Shown here: positions 24,055 to 32,094 of the stretch, piece by piece
Layout: the number at the start of each line of letters is the position of its first letter
How positions within the stretch are numbered: position 1 is the first letter of the stretch
Source of the DNA: Bacteroidota bacterium
GTDB lineage: Bacteria; Bacteroidota; Bacteroidia; Chitinophagales; Chitinophagaceae
DNA: 32,891 nt
Direction: 5' to 3'
Assembly (NCBI GenBank): GCA_023392185.1
Contig: JAEVZP010000029.1
Coordinates: 1 to 32,891, forward strand
The notes under the pieces: generated by a model
Told to the model about the DNA's origin: nothing
Database searches by the model: none
Seen by the model: the letters and a program-made list of their open reading frames with translations, nothing else
Program-made: the position numbers and the translations under genes

Positions 24055-25107
24055 ATGAAGAAATTCCTACTCGGAATGGGCGCTTTGCTTTTTACTGCCT
24101 TCGGCAGCTCTGCACAAGATGCGCACTTCACCCAATATTTTTCCTCGCCACTGACCCTCAACCCGGCGCTTACCGGGCTGACCAACTGCGACCTGCGCGT
24201 GGCGGGTAACTACCGCAATCAGTGGAGTGCCGTATCGACGCCCTATACTACCGCCTCGCTCTCCTACGATATGTCCTTGCTGAAAGGCAAGTTTGCCAAC
24301 GGCGACCGCATCGGGCTGGGTGTGATGGCACTTTACGATAAGTCGGGCACCGGTGCACTGACCAACATGACCTTTGCGGTTTCGGCAGCATATCATAAGG
24401 CTTTTGGCGGCAGCTTCGACAATATCAGCCGCAACCATACCCTTTCTATCGGCGTACAGGGGGGCCTGGTGCAAAAAACTATCGACCGGGCCAAGCTTTC
24501 TTTTGGCGATCAGTTTGATCCCATCAGCGGCGGCTTTACCCAGCCTACGAAGGACCTTACCGGAAACAATGACGTGAACTATGCCGATTTTGCTGCCGGT
24601 ATCACTTATACCGGTCGCGTCACCGAGCGTTCGACCGCTTATGCCGGCTTCAGCACGTATCACCTCACGACGCCGACGGAGTCTTTCCTCGGCAGCGATA
24701 GCACGCGCATTCATCGGCGCTACACGGCCTTCCTCGGCGGTTCTTTCCAGCTCAACGAAAATATTTATCTCTACGCAAGCAGCCTGTATCAAAACCAGGC
24801 AAAAGCGCAGGAGCTTGTTTTCGGCTCGGCCGTCGGTTTTGTGCTCAACCCCGGCTTTGATGCCGAATTTCAGCGGCCTACGGTGCTGTACACCGGCGCC
24901 TGGTACCGGGTCAACGACGCCATCTGTCCGTATGTAGCGCTCGACTTTAAAAAAGCAACCATTGGCCTCAGCTACGATGTCAATATTTCCAACCTCGCTC
25001 CGGCAACCGGCAACAACGGCGCCTATGAGCTTTCCTTTATCTACAACGGCTGCATCAACCGCAAGGTGCGCGAGCCGCGTCAAAACTTTGCCTGTCCAAA
25101 GTTTTAG
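24055..25107 (+). CDS. PorP/SprF family type IX secretion membrane protein
   Basis: The 350-aa protein has a signal peptide (MKKFLLGMGALLFTAFGSSA, cleavage before QDAHF). The family opening follows: DAHFTQYFSSPLTLNPALTG, then LRVAGNYRNQWSAV. The rest is a barrel with repeated aromatic strands (IGLGVMALYDKSGTG, LSIGVQGGLVQKTID, FAAGITYTGRV, AYAGFSTYHLTTPTESF, FLGGSFQLNENIYLYASSLY, IGLSYDVNISNL), closing ELSFIYNGC. PorP/SprF proteins sit in the outer membrane and support T9SS export, often of a neighbouring protein with a type B tail. Such a protein is encoded at 26472, past two housekeeping genes on the other strand. A 9-bp hairpin overlaps the stop codon. Confidence 0.93.
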   Translation: MKKFLLGMGALLFTAFGSSAQDAHFTQYFSSPLTLNPALTGLTNCDLRVAGNYRNQWSAVSTPYTTASLSYDMSLLKGKFANGDRIGLGVMALYDKSGTGALTNMTFAVSAAYHKAFGGSFDNISRNHTLSIGVQGGLVQKTIDRAKLSFGDQFDPISGGFTQPTKDLTGNNDVNYADFAAGITYTGRVTERSTAYAGFSTYHLTTPTESFLGSDSTRIHRRYTAFLGGSFQLNENIYLYASSLYQNQAKAQELVFGSAVGFVLNPGFDAEFQRPTVLYTGAWYRVNDAICPYVALDFKKATIGLSYDVNISNLAPATGNNGAYELSFIYNGCINRKVREPRQNFACPKF

Positions 25108-25127
25108 AGAAGCAAAACAGCTGTTAT

Positions 25128-25165
25128 CGAAAGCGCCGGAAGCCTTATCCGGCGCTTTCGCTATT
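25128..25165 (+). terminator. Hairpin terminator after the PorP/SprF gene
   Basis: The arms 25128-25140 and 25148-25160 pair perfectly (13 bp, GC-rich) around a 7-base loop; only a weak T-tract follows. Together with the small hairpin overlapping the stop codon it probably ends the transcript. Confidence 0.65.
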
Positions 25166-25192
25166 TAAGTACATTCAAAAGCATTAAACAAG

Positions 25193-25291
25193 CAAAGCCC
25201 CGGAGGCGGGGCAGTAGGGTAATGCCGCGGGCTTGTTCTCCTGGCAGACATCTTCTATCCACACCGACTGACAAGCCTCTGTTCCGGGGAT
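25193..25291. other. Structured intergenic segment of unknown role
   Basis: AAGCCC near 25194 can pair with GGGCTT near 25229, enclosing a second stem made from GCGG/GGCA and TGCC/GC around a GTAGGGTAA loop. A further pair, CTATCC and GGATAG, lies at about 25256-25292. It lies between the PorP hairpin and the def terminator and does not match any RNA family I know. Confidence 0.25.
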
Positions 25292-25292
25292 A

Positions 25293-25325
25293 GAAAAAGC
25301 CACCTGTTCCCGGACAGATGGCTTT
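25293..25325 (-). terminator. Rho-independent terminator after def
   Basis: The arms 25296-25307 and 25314-25325 pair at 11 of 12 positions around TCCCGG. On the - strand a T-run follows. It is 20 bp past the def stop. Confidence 0.8.
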
Positions 25326-25344
25326 CTTTATCGGGGCGGGCTTT

Positions 25345-25923
25345 CTATTTTACAAAGCTCATCCGGTAATCGGTTCTGACTTTGCCGGCAGTAATATCGT
25401 CAAGCTTCTTTTTAAGGAGGCGGCGTTTCAACGGCGGAATGTGGTCGATGAAGAGCTTTCCTTCAATATGGTCGTATTCGTGGAGGATAACACGGGCTGT
25501 AATTCCGGAAAACGTCCGGGTGTGCAACTCGAAATTTTCATCCAGATAGCGCAGCGTCACCGTTTGGTGGCGGCGGATGTCTTCCCGGATTTTCGGAATC
25601 GAAAGGCAGCCTTCGTTATAGCTCCAGAGTTCGCCGTCGAGTGCTTCGATCTGCGCGTTGATGAAAACCGACTTCACCGGCTGCTCATCGGGGAAATCTT
25701 TTTTATCTTCCTCATCAAAACCTTCCACAATCTGTACCGTATCAATCACGAAAAGGCGGATGGGCCTGCCGATCTGCGGTGCGGCCAGGCCCACGCCGGA
25801 GGACTTGTACATCGTCTCCCACATATCGTTGATAAGCTGCTGCAATTCCGGAAATTCCGGGGTAATGTCTGCTGCTTTTCTGCGCAGAACGGGTTGCCCG
25901 TAGGCAAAAACCGGTAATATCAT
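25345..25923 (-). CDS. def: Peptide deformylase
   Basis: The 192-aa enzyme removes the formyl group from nascent protein N-termini. All three metal-site motifs are present: GVGLAAPQIG at 43-52, EGCLS with the metal ligand Cys106, and HEYDH with His148, catalytic Glu149 and His152. The start at 25923 gives MILPVFAYGQPVLRRKA, the usual opening. An insert of about 10 acidic and basic residues (FDEEDKKDFPDEQPVKS) after the first motif is common in Bacteroidota. It is downstream of ruvX on the same strand (44-bp gap), so the two are probably one transcript. Confidence 0.97.
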   Translation of the reverse strand: MILPVFAYGQPVLRRKAADITPEFPELQQLINDMWETMYKSSGVGLAAPQIGRPIRLFVIDTVQIVEGFDEEDKKDFPDEQPVKSVFINAQIEALDGELWSYNEGCLSIPKIREDIRRHQTVTLRYLDENFELHTRTFSGITARVILHEYDHIEGKLFIDHIPPLKRRLLKKKLDDITAGKVRTDYRMSFVK

Positions 25924-25967
25924 TTGCTTTAATCTTTCTTTTTAAAGGAATAGACAAAGGTATGCAA

Positions 25968-26381
25968 TCAGCTGCCGCTGTCGAGATAGTCCTGCAACAG
26001 CAGGCAGGCGGCGGTGCGGTCGATCAGCGCTTTATCTTCCCGCTGCGACCGGCGGAGGCCCATTTGGGAAATGGCTCCGGAAGCCCAGCGGGAACTCATC
26101 CGCTCGTCAATCTTCTCGATTGGGATGTGGGGGAAAAGCTTTTGAAACTGGCCGAAGAATTTTTCCACCAGCGGTGTGGCATCCGTGGGCGCGCCGTCGA
26201 GGGCCAGCGGGTAGCCGATAATGACTTTTTCGACCGGCTCGGCCGCAAAGTATTTTTTGAGAAACCCAACCAGTTCGCGTGTTTCCTCCGTCTTAAGAGG
26301 CGTGGCGATAATTTGGAGCGGATCGGTGACCGCAATGCCGGTTCGTTTTTTTCCGTAGTCGAGCGCGAGGATGCGTGCCAT
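25968..26381 (-). CDS. ruvX: Holliday junction resolvase-like protein RuvX (YqgF)
   Basis: The 137-aa RNase H-fold protein begins MARILALDYGKKRTGIAVTD, with active-site Asp8. It continues with VIIGYPLALDGAPTDATP and the second acidic cluster IDERMSS, and ends with ALIDRTAACLLLQDYLDS with the last Asp. These are the full family landmarks. YqgF/RuvX acts in pre-16S rRNA 5' end maturation and is annotated as a putative resolvase. The - strand pair ruvX-def is divergent from the PKD-repeat gene. Confidence 0.95.
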   Translation of the reverse strand: MARILALDYGKKRTGIAVTDPLQIIATPLKTEETRELVGFLKKYFAAEPVEKVIIGYPLALDGAPTDATPLVEKFFGQFQKLFPHIPIEKIDERMSSRWASGAISQMGLRRSQREDKALIDRTAACLLLQDYLDSGS

Positions 26382-26447
26382 AATTTTTTATTCAAGAGGA
26401 CGGCGGGGCTTTTCTACGCAAGGCTTCGCCGATACCGTTTCGTTAAC

Positions 26448-26455
26448 TATTTTTA
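26448..26455 (+). promoter_or_regulatory. Possible -7 box TATTTTTA
   Basis: Matches 7 of 8 positions of TAnnTTTG and lies 16 bp before the ATG at 26472. There is no TTG at the preferred spacing upstream. Confidence 0.35.
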
Positions 26456-26471
26456 CGCAAATATCCGGTTT

Positions 26472-28643
26472 ATGCAAAAGCTTCACGCGAATTTCTTCCA
26501 GCTGGCCTGTGCGCTCCTGCTGCTGATCTGCTCCCGGCAGGCAGACGCCCAAACGCGTCCGGCTTACTGTCCGACGCTCACGGGCCTGCCCGACACTTTT
26601 TTTGCGTGTAAAAACACCATTCCGCTGCTTCCGGTAGCCCGGATCGATAGTATCCAGTCCGGCACGGATGTGCTCGACACGCTGTGGTCGCCGCCGGCGA
26701 CCCTCACCGATCCGGACAGCATTGCGACCCGGGCATATGTGGACCTGACCAGCACCCAGTATGTGCTGACCCTGACCAGCATCCGGCCCAATATTGCTCC
26801 CAATCCTGGTTTCGATGGAGGCAATACCGGTTTTACGTCCGACTATTTCCACCATATCAGCACGCTGCCGATGCAGCCGCAGTTTTATATGATTACCGAT
26901 GATCCGGCTAACGCAAATGCCGCTTTCCAGACGATCGTAGATCACGGCACCTCAATTGGCGCGGGCGGAAATGGAATGATGATGGTGGTAAACGGCTCCA
27001 CCACCCCTAATAAAGTGGTGTGGCGGCAAACCATTCCCCTGCTCCCCGGCGAAACTTATGATCTGCTGGCTCATGCAACCTCCGTGACCCAGCTGAACAC
27101 GGCGACCCTGCAATGGCGCGTGAATGGCGTACCGCTTACTTCCGCCTCTTCCCCTCTTGGGCTGACAACCAGTATCCCCCAGTGGCTGCCGATGCAGGTA
27201 CGGTATACTAAGCCGCTGAATTCCATCCTCGTTGTGGATACGATTGAGATCATCAACCTCGAGACCACACCCGATCCCGGTAACGATTTTGCCCTGGATG
27301 ATATCACCATTCGTCCGCTTTGCATCCAAAGAGATTCGGTGTACGTAAAAGCCATCAACCTGCGTCCCCTGCTGGACTTTGCACCCATTCGCTTTGGCTG
27401 CGATCAGGATACGGTAGATTTCTTTGCGGATACTACAGTCGCTCCCGGTCAGCCGCCGGCCAGCTGGCCCGACCGCTATTTCTGGGATTTCGGCGATGGC
27501 CAAACCAGCACGGTGCGTTCCCCCATACATATCTATAACCGCCGCGACACCTTCCGGGTTATCCTCAAAGTGTATAAGGACGGCGTGAACCCCAACGGCA
27601 CCATTACCTGTGTGGACTCGGTGGTGAAAATCATCGACACCCGTCGCGATTTTTATGCCGGTTTCCGGCAGGATAAAGACAGCATCTGCAAGGGCGATAA
27701 AGTAACCTTCACCGATACCTCCAAGCCCAACACACTACCGGTACAGTATTTCTTCGGCACTGGCGACTCGACCCGCCTCAAAAACCCGGATTATGTTTAT
27801 GACACGGCAGGCGTCTTTGAAGTCGTTCAGGTAGTGACCGACCAGTACGGCTGTACGGATACGGCCCGGAGTACGGTGGTTGCCATCGGCCCGGTAGACC
27901 TTTCCTTTAGCCTCACCGATACGGTATTGTGTGAAGGCCAGAACTTCCGTGCTAAAACGCTGATTGATTCTACCTACTACCAATATCGCTGGCGCTTCGG
28001 CGACGGCCGGGAAGTGACCGACAGTACATCGATTGGACACACTTATCTCGTACCCGGTAATTATAACATCGACTTCTCGGCTACACATAATTTTTGCCCC
28101 AACGTCAGCGCAACGCGCCCGGTAGTAGTGCTGCCAACGCCCCGCGTAAATCTCGGTGCCGACACCTTCCTTTGCCCCACCGGGCAGCCCATTCTGCTGC
28201 AAAATCTCATTCTGTCCAACGCCAACACCACCCAATACAAGTGGAGCACCGGCGACGAAACGCAGCAGATTCTGGTACGCCACGACGGCACCTACTTCCT
28301 GACGGCGACTAATCCCAAAGGCTGCTCGGCCACCGACACGATCGTGATTACCCGGAACTGCTTCCTTGATATCCCTACGGCATTTACGCCGGACGGCGAC
28401 GGCATCAGCGATTACTTCATGCCGCGTCAGATGTTCTCCAAAGGTCTTACCTCTTTCCGGATGAAAATCTACAACCGCTGGGGCAAGCAGATCTTTGAAA
28501 CCGAACGCCTCGACGGCCGCGGCTGGGATGGTAAGTTCAACGGCGTAGACCAACCGGTAGGCGTGTACCTCTACTTTATTGAGGCTACGCTGCAAAACGG
28601 CATGACCGAAAAATACGACGGTAACGTTACCCTGCTACGGTAA
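26472..28643 (+). CDS. Large secreted PKD-repeat protein with T9SS type B sorting domain
   Basis: The frame is open from 25962, but the part before 26472 is antisense to ruvX. The ATG at 26472 gives MQKLHANFFQLACALLLLICS, a signal peptide with cleavage near ADAQT. The protein has 723 aa. An N-terminal stretch leads to a galactose-binding-like domain (NPGFDGGNTGFTSDY to about residue 280). At least three PKD units follow: YFWDFGDGQTSTVRSPIHIY, YFFGTGDSTRLKNPDYVYDT and YRWRFGDGREVTDSTSIGHTY. Next is a Cys-containing beta domain (NLGADTFLCPTGQPILLQN). It ends with the CHU_C/type B tail: FLDIPTAFTPDGDGISDYF, FRMKIYNRWGKQIFET, GWDGKFNGVDQPVGVYLYFI. It is probably an adhesin on the cell surface, exported by T9SS with a PorP/SprF partner. 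Confidence 0.93.
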   Translation: MQKLHANFFQLACALLLLICSRQADAQTRPAYCPTLTGLPDTFFACKNTIPLLPVARIDSIQSGTDVLDTLWSPPATLTDPDSIATRAYVDLTSTQYVLTLTSIRPNIAPNPGFDGGNTGFTSDYFHHISTLPMQPQFYMITDDPANANAAFQTIVDHGTSIGAGGNGMMMVVNGSTTPNKVVWRQTIPLLPGETYDLLAHATSVTQLNTATLQWRVNGVPLTSASSPLGLTTSIPQWLPMQVRYTKPLNSILVVDTIEIINLETTPDPGNDFALDDITIRPLCIQRDSVYVKAINLRPLLDFAPIRFGCDQDTVDFFADTTVAPGQPPASWPDRYFWDFGDGQTSTVRSPIHIYNRRDTFRVILKVYKDGVNPNGTITCVDSVVKIIDTRRDFYAGFRQDKDSICKGDKVTFTDTSKPNTLPVQYFFGTGDSTRLKNPDYVYDTAGVFEVVQVVTDQYGCTDTARSTVVAIGPVDLSFSLTDTVLCEGQNFRAKTLIDSTYYQYRWRFGDGREVTDSTSIGHTYLVPGNYNIDFSATHNFCPNVSATRPVVVLPTPRVNLGADTFLCPTGQPILLQNLILSNANTTQYKWSTGDETQQILVRHDGTYFLTATNPKGCSATDTIVITRNCFLDIPTAFTPDGDGISDYFMPRQMFSKGLTSFRMKIYNRWGKQIFETERLDGRGWDGKFNGVDQPVGVYLYFIEATLQNGMTEKYDGNVTLLR

Positions 28644-28658
28644 AGGCGCTTCTTGTTT

Positions 28659-28708
28659 CCCATAGTTAAAAGGCTTCCTGTAAAAACAGGAAGCCTTTTA
28701 ACTATGGG
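28659..28708. terminator. Bidirectional hairpin terminator with 22-bp perfect stem
   Basis: The arms 28659-28680 and 28687-28708 are perfect reverse complements around TAAAAA. It lies between the PKD-repeat gene and dnaG, which converge, and is followed at once by a TTTCCGGAAA copy (28711-28720). Confidence 0.85.
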
Positions 28709-28832
28709 ATTTTCCGGAAAACAGCCTTGGCTTTCAGCTCATCAGCATCTTCAAAGGGCCGGAAAAAGAACGCTCTTTTCCGGAAAAAGCCTTCTCTTCC
28801 CGGCTGCTTTTACAGGGCAATAGCCGCATGGC

Positions 28833-30779
28833 TTATTTGGTTTTAAGAATCACCGTGCCGTGGCGCTGCATAATTTCTTTTTCTTCTTTTTTGAGCTCCA
28901 GATACGCTGCTTGTATCTCCATGATGGCTCGCACTTCTCCTGTAGATCCTTCCAGCTTCTGCAACAACACAGCTTCCATCATCTTGAGCTTTTTCAACTC
29001 AAAATATTGCAGGCAACTCTCTACTTCCATCGGAACGCGCAGTTCGCCCTGTAGAGTGAGGATGCCGAATTTGGCTTCCCAGTTGGCGCTTATGATGTCG
29101 TTTGGATGCAAAATGCCGGCTATCTTTTGACGGAGGCCTGGATCGGGGTGATGGATAAACAGATTGGCGTCAGGCGGGGTGCCGGTGCTGTGGTAACGGG
29201 CAAAATAATCGTCAAATACCTGTCGCACCTGCGGTGTCGCGATCAGTTCCGGATCTACCCGCTCTTCTACCACCTGCGCCGTCGTAAGCCCTTCTTCGGC
29301 CAGTGTTCCGCCGTGTTCCAGCAGGATGGCAATGAGCTTCCACTCCTGGGCTTCCTCAGCCGTCTGCGGCAGCTTTTCGGCTTCGGCTGCTTCGGGGGGC
29401 GGTGCGGTGATATCTACCGGTGGCGGACTGGCTTGCGCTTGTGATTTTTTGCGCTGCTCGCCTTCCACCCGCTCGCGGATGTGCTTGTTGACCAGCGTAT
29501 TGAGCCCTTCCGCATCTACGCCGAGGCCGGTGGCAGCCGTCTTCAGGTAGTGATCGCGCAGGGTAAAATCTTCAGGACGGATAAAGCGCGAAATGCTTTG
29601 CGCAATTTCGTTTGCCAACTTGGATCGCAGCACCGGATCGCTGCCGGCTTCTTTCAAGCCCGCCTCCAGCCGGAAACCAATGATGTCGCGCTTGTGTTCG
29701 GAGATAAATTTCCGGAAATAATCCGATCCTTTTTCCTGCACAAACGAGTCCGGATCGGCGCCTTCGGGCAAAAGAGCCAGCTGCACGTTGAAGCCGCTTT
29801 CCAGCGCCATATCCAGCCCGCGCAGCGCTGCCTTGACACCCGCCGCGTCGCCGTCGTAGAGGATGGTGATGTTTTTGGTGAGCCGTCCAATAATGCCCAG
29901 TTGCTCTTCGGTGAGTGAGGTGCCCGAGGAAGCCACTACGTTTTCCACCCCACTCTGATGCAGGGAGATCACATCGGTGTAGCCTTCTACAAGCAGGCAC
30001 TCGTCGGCACGGCCAATGGCACCCCGCGCCTGATACAATCCGTAGAGCGTGCGGCTTTTATTATAAAGCGGACTTTCCGGCGAATTGATGTATTTGGGGG
30101 CGCGGTCGTTGCTTTTGAGCAGGCGGGCGCCAAAGCCGATAACACGGCCCGTCATGCTCTGGATAGGAAAAATCACCCGTCCGCGATACACATCATACGG
30201 CCGGCCGTCCCGGAATTTCACCAGTCCCAGCTCCTCGAGCAGCTGGGGCCGATAGCCTTTGGCTACAGCGGCATCATGAAAGGCATGGCCGTTTTCGGGG
30301 CAATAGCCCAGCCGAAAATTTTCAATTGCTTCCGGACGCACGCCCCGGTGTTTAAAGTAGGACAAGCCCACCGCCTGTCCTTCTTCGGTTTCCTTCAGCA
30401 TTCCGGAAAACCAGCCGGCGGCAAACTCGGCCACCACGCGCAAGCCTTCTTCTGCCTGCTGCTGGGCGATTTGCTCCTGCGAGCGCTCCGTTTCTTCTAC
30501 CTCTATCTTATAGAAGCCCGCCAGCCACTTGATCGCTTCCGGATACGACAGCTTTTCGTGTTCCTGAACGAAAGTAACGGCATTGCCGCCCTTTCCGCAC
30601 CCAAAGCATTTGAAGATGCCCCGTGCGGGATTAACGTTAAACGAAGGCGTGCGTTCGTTATGAAACGGACAATTGGCGATGTAATTCACCCCACGCCGCT
30701 TCAGTTGCAAAAACTGCCCAATCACCTCCACAATGTCGGTGCGCTGGTTGACGGCGTCTATAGTGGTGGAAAGGATCAT
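28833..30779 (-). CDS. dnaG: DNA primase DnaG
   Basis: DnaG makes the RNA primers for replication. The zinc-binding domain has Cys-His-x-Cys-x-Cys (CPFHNERTPSFNVN, then FKCFGCGKGGNAVTF). The polymerase domain includes GFGARLL, APKYINSPES and LYGLYQARGAI. The TOPRIM motifs are LLVEGYTDVISLHQSG, ASSGTSLTEEQ and YDGDAAGVKAALRG. The C-terminal 200 residues, which bind the helicase DnaB, are helical with a Pro/Glu-rich linker. The ATG at 30779 (MILSTTIDAVNQRTDIVEVIG) is chosen because the 40 residues of the longer frame from 30899 do not fit the family. Length is 648 aa, within the usual range. It is divergent from the LamG gene. Confidence 0.96.
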   Translation of the reverse strand: MILSTTIDAVNQRTDIVEVIGQFLQLKRRGVNYIANCPFHNERTPSFNVNPARGIFKCFGCGKGGNAVTFVQEHEKLSYPEAIKWLAGFYKIEVEETERSQEQIAQQQAEEGLRVVAEFAAGWFSGMLKETEEGQAVGLSYFKHRGVRPEAIENFRLGYCPENGHAFHDAAVAKGYRPQLLEELGLVKFRDGRPYDVYRGRVIFPIQSMTGRVIGFGARLLKSNDRAPKYINSPESPLYNKSRTLYGLYQARGAIGRADECLLVEGYTDVISLHQSGVENVVASSGTSLTEEQLGIIGRLTKNITILYDGDAAGVKAALRGLDMALESGFNVQLALLPEGADPDSFVQEKGSDYFRKFISEHKRDIIGFRLEAGLKEAGSDPVLRSKLANEIAQSISRFIRPEDFTLRDHYLKTAATGLGVDAEGLNTLVNKHIRERVEGEQRKKSQAQASPPPVDITAPPPEAAEAEKLPQTAEEAQEWKLIAILLEHGGTLAEEGLTTAQVVEERVDPELIATPQVRQVFDDYFARYHSTGTPPDANLFIHHPDPGLRQKIAGILHPNDIISANWEAKFGILTLQGELRVPMEVESCLQYFELKKLKMMEAVLLQKLEGSTGEVRAIMEIQAAYLELKKEEKEIMQRHGTVILKTK

Positions 30780-30948
30780 GGGCGGCAGTACAAAGATAAT
30801 TGTCCTGCCGAACAGGAGCGGAAGCCACCTGAAGGAGGCCGTTGCAACATCTGGTTGTCTTCTTTCCTTATTTGTAAAAAAATTTTTAAAATCCGACATG
30901 TCACCTATTAACTTTAGCTGCTAAAAATTTCTTCCCACGTATTTCTTT

Positions 30949-32013
30949 ATGAAAAAATGCTTACTGCTGCTTTTTTGTTTTTCTGCGCTGCGTGTATCGG
31001 CGCAAACCGTTTACCCAACCGGCAGCCCCAACTGCGTAGCGCGGTATGATTTCTCCGGTACACCGGGCACTTTTCAGCTGCCCGACGTGAGTGGCAACGC
31101 CCATACCGGAACCATCTTCAACCTGACGCCCACCGCCGGTTGGCGGGGTAATCCCAACACCGCCATGCAGTTTAACGGCTCTTCAAGTTGGGTAGAAGTC
31201 GCTCACACGCCCCTGCTGGCGGCCCAGCAAGTGACCCTCGTGGGGCTGGTACGCTTCGATGCTTTTTACAGCGGAACCTGCCAGACCAACTCTATTGTAG
31301 CCAAAGGGTTTCCGCACCGTCAACCCGGCACCTACGGCCTGTATGTGATGGATCAGCAGTATGATCAGGACTGCAATGCTTTTTCGCCAACCCTGGAAAC
31401 GACGAGCGCCGATATAGGGGCAGCGACATTTACACCAGACAGCCTTCCGGCCCCGATCCAACCCGGCAAATGGTACTTCACAGCCGTTTCTTTTAACGGT
31501 TCCACCGTTCGGGTGTATCAGCAACTTATGGATAGCACCACGGGGCCTCCCACCCTACTGGCCCCCATCCAGCAGGTCTCCTCCAACGGTTCGGCGATTG
31601 GCACCAATTCGCTCGATGTGGTTATGGGCCGCACGATGCACCAGGGGTATCCGTATTGGCTGAACGGCGCGCTGGACGAGGTAGCCATCTTCAATCGGGG
31701 TCTGAGCAACGATGAGATTTTCGCCATCTACAGCTATTTGTGGAATCAAATCCCGACCGCGGTGGCTCAGGTGGCCGAGCCGGGCGCGGGCGTGCAGACA
31801 CGCACCGGGAATGGCCTGTTGACGCTGCAATCGACCGACGGCCGGGCGTTGGGCAACATCCGCGTCTATAACGTGGCCGGTCAGTTGCTGGCTTCGGGCG
31901 ACTACGGCGACACCCATGCAACGGTGGACCTCAGCGGCGCGCCGCGCGGTCTGCTGCTCGTGAAAGTAGCCCGAAACGGCAGTGTTGCTACGCTGAAGAC
32001 GAGCAATCTGTAG
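30949..32013 (+). CDS. Secreted LamG/concanavalin-A-like lectin-fold protein with T9SS-like tail
   Basis: The 354-aa protein has a signal peptide (MKKCLLLLFCFSALRVSA, cleavage before QTVYP). A LamG_3 domain at about 25-265 follows: CVARYDFSGTPGTFQLPDVS, MQFNGSSSWVEV, QQVTLVGLVRFDAF, WYFTAVSFNGSTVRVYQQ and WLNGALDEVAIFNRGLSNDE. These are the signature strands of the concanavalin-A-like fold, which usually binds carbohydrate. The last 70 residues (NIRVYNVAGQLLASGDY, VDLSGAPRGLLLVKVARNGS) form a short type A T9SS tail that lacks a clear YPNP start. TAACTTTA at 30909-30916 is a possible -7 box. The gene is followed by a terminator and is divergent from dnaG. Confidence 0.88.
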   Translation: MKKCLLLLFCFSALRVSAQTVYPTGSPNCVARYDFSGTPGTFQLPDVSGNAHTGTIFNLTPTAGWRGNPNTAMQFNGSSSWVEVAHTPLLAAQQVTLVGLVRFDAFYSGTCQTNSIVAKGFPHRQPGTYGLYVMDQQYDQDCNAFSPTLETTSADIGAATFTPDSLPAPIQPGKWYFTAVSFNGSTVRVYQQLMDSTTGPPTLLAPIQQVSSNGSAIGTNSLDVVMGRTMHQGYPYWLNGALDEVAIFNRGLSNDEIFAIYSYLWNQIPTAVAQVAEPGAGVQTRTGNGLLTLQSTDGRALGNIRVYNVAGQLLASGDYGDTHATVDLSGAPRGLLLVKVARNGSVATLKTSNL

Positions 32014-32039
32014 GAACCCTTTAATCCCTCAAAGCGTTT

Positions 32040-32077
32040 CGCTCTTGTTCTGCCAGACGGAACAAGAGCGATTTTTT
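32040..32077. terminator. Rho-independent terminator between LamG gene and ispD
   Basis: The arms 32040-32050 and 32060-32070 pair perfectly (11 bp) around TGCCAGACG, followed by six T's on the + strand. It can end the LamG gene and may also serve ispD from the other side. Confidence 0.85.
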
Positions 32078-32094
32078 GCCGGGAGCCCTTTGCC

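Noticed and set aside
24067..25083. A 338-codon frame on the - strand opposite the PorP/SprF gene
   Set aside because: The + strand frame shows clear PorP/SprF motifs and a promoter; the antisense product has no recognisable features.
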